Origin: RGIG5612 sp964579345
GTDB lineage: Bacteria > Bacillota > Clostridia > Lachnospirales > Lachnospiraceae
NCBI GenBank assembly: GCA_964579345.1
Contig: CAZOHB010000064.1
Span: 1 to 13,867 of the forward strand
Reading direction: 5' to 3'
Length of the DNA stretch: 13,867 bases
Below the pieces are notes generated by a model. It made no database searches. It was not told the DNA's origin and was given only the letters and a program-made list of their open reading frames with translations. The position numbers were made by a program, and so were the translations under genes. Shown piece by piece: positions 13,476 to 13,867 of the stretch. Position 1 is the first letter of the stretch, and each line of letters begins with the position of its first letter.

Positions 13476-13515
13476 AAAAAAGTTCCGCAAATCAGGCAAT
13501 TCTTGATTTTACGGA
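13476..13515 (-). terminator. Array hairpin 4 read as a minus-strand terminator
   Basis: Same arrangement as hairpin 2: stem TCCG/CGGA plus AAATCA/TGATTT, and on the minus strand it continues through AAC into TTTTTT (complement of 13476-13481). The equivalent A-run before hairpin 6 is broken (CCAAAGAG), so that copy has lost the T-tract. Confidence 0.4.
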
Positions 13516-13744
13516 CAACGAACGTATCCGCAAATTGCAAAAATGCAGAATTTACGGACAATTATGAGGCCAAAGAGTTCCGCAAATCAGGCAATTCTTG
13601 ATTATACGGACATCAAATGTATCCGCAAATTGAAGAAATCGCGATTCTGCGGACATTTGACCGCTCACGAACGAAAACAGATACGCAAATAAAACATATT
13701 GAAACGAACGATACAGCTTTAGTTATCTATAGATTATTTACTGG

Positions 13745-13867
13745 ATGAAAGAAATTATTATCAACCGTGAAACAGCCGGCGGGCGGCTGGACAAGATTGT
13801 TTGCAAGTATTTGGACAAAGCACCGAAAAGCTTTGTTTATAAAATGTTGCGCAAAAAAAATATTCTG
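13745..13867 (+). CDS. RluA-family 23S rRNA pseudouridine synthase, N-terminal fragment cut by window end
   Basis: Only the first 41 codons are inside the window and the frame is open at the edge. The visible part is an S4-like RNA-binding domain: GGRLDKIVCKYLDKAPKSFVYKMLRKKNIL is split as a basic, helix-rich segment with the RLDKxxxKYL and KSFxYKMLRKKNI motifs seen at the start of RluC/RluD-type enzymes of Clostridia. Such enzymes convert specific uridines of 23S rRNA to pseudouridine; the catalytic Asp motif would lie beyond the window. An in-frame TAG at 13730-13732 rules out an upstream start, so the ATG at 13745 is preferred although no clear Shine-Dalgarno precedes it. It is co-directional with coaE across the hairpin array. 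RluC versus RluD cannot be decided from this fragment. Confidence 0.8.
   Translation, partial: MKEIIINRETAGGRLDKIVCKYLDKAPKSFVYKMLRKKNIL

Larger units (their letters stand above)
13338..13653. repeat. Tandem array of seven short hairpins, ~94-bp dimer period
   Basis: Seven imperfect palindromes, each opening with TCCG and closing with CGGA: 13340-13370, 13388-13424, 13432-13464, 13484-13515, 13527-13558, 13579-13610, 13622-13653. Odd and even hairpins alternate. Distances between like hairpins are 93, 93, 94, 95 and 95 bp, so the array is about 3.5 copies of a two-hairpin unit. The odd-to-even linker (CTATTATGGCTAAAAAAG) is identical twice, inside a 31-bp identity between 13366-13396 and 13459-13489, and recurs in altered form at 13559-13577. 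The fourth and sixth hairpins are nearly identical. A decayed further unit (GATACGCAAAT...AACGAACG) seems to follow to about 13710. It fills the coaE to pseudouridine synthase gap. Confidence 0.88.

Noticed and set aside
13320..13601. 93-codon plus-strand reading frame from a TTG directly after the coaE stop
   Set aside because: It is open because the first array units are 93 bp, a multiple of three. The peptide simply mirrors the hairpin repeat (KVPQ...SLGG) and degrades where spacing becomes 94-95 bp. No ribosome site.
13338..13653. CRISPR-like array
   Set aside because: The repeating elements are palindromes of varied inner sequence, with linkers that themselves repeat. There are no identical direct repeats separated by unique spacers and no cas gene in the window.

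Overview
The window looks like part of the chromosome of a Gram-positive Clostridia member, most likely a Lachnospiraceae-type gut or rumen bacterium. This is an inference from several signs: an ECF-type thiamine S-component with an extra N-terminal helix, an LTA-synthase-like membrane sulfatase, a zinc-ribbon/multi-helix membrane protein, a giant secreted protein ending in a BspA-like lysine-rich repeat domain, the polA-coaE order, GGAGG ribosome binding sites and roughly balanced GC. No transposase, phage gene, tRNA, rRNA or CRISPR array was seen.

Layout. (1) 25-693 (+): ThiT-like thiamine uptake component. (2) 846-2840 (-): membrane-anchored LTA-synthase-type phosphoglycerol transferase, ending in hairpins oriented for the minus strand. 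(3) 2841-2938: divergent promoter region whose two -10 boxes overlap on opposite strands. (4) 2939-3640 (+): zinc-ribbon membrane protein with a Gln/Gly/Tyr/Ala/Pro linker. (5) 3641-3884: structured RNA region ending in a strong terminator. (6) 3885-9044 (+): secreted multidomain protein of 1719 residues (signal peptide, long helical region, bacterial Ig-like domain, GLUG/adhesin-like repeats, Lys-rich C-terminal repeat domain). (7) 9045-9699: gene-free stretch with a 61-bp-period direct repeat, a long terminator whose right arm occurs again 147 bp downstream, an extended -10 promoter and a leader of about 270 nt before polA. (8) 9700-12501 polA and 12699-13319 coaE, separated by a degenerate 30-bp tandem repeat. 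(9) 13338-13653: tandem array of seven short hairpins with a ~94-bp period. (10) 13745 to the window end: start of an RluA-family pseudouridine synthase.

The housekeeping part (polA, coaE, pseudouridine synthase) is one co-directional block of DNA repair, coenzyme A synthesis and rRNA modification. The upstream part concerns the cell surface and uptake. The most unusual item is the hairpin array between coaE and the pseudouridine synthase gene. It has two alternating hairpin types, conserved linkers and base changes that keep the stems paired, and two of its hairpins read as terminators on the opposite strand. The second most interesting item is the giant secreted protein, whose helical N-terminal third I could not assign to a family.
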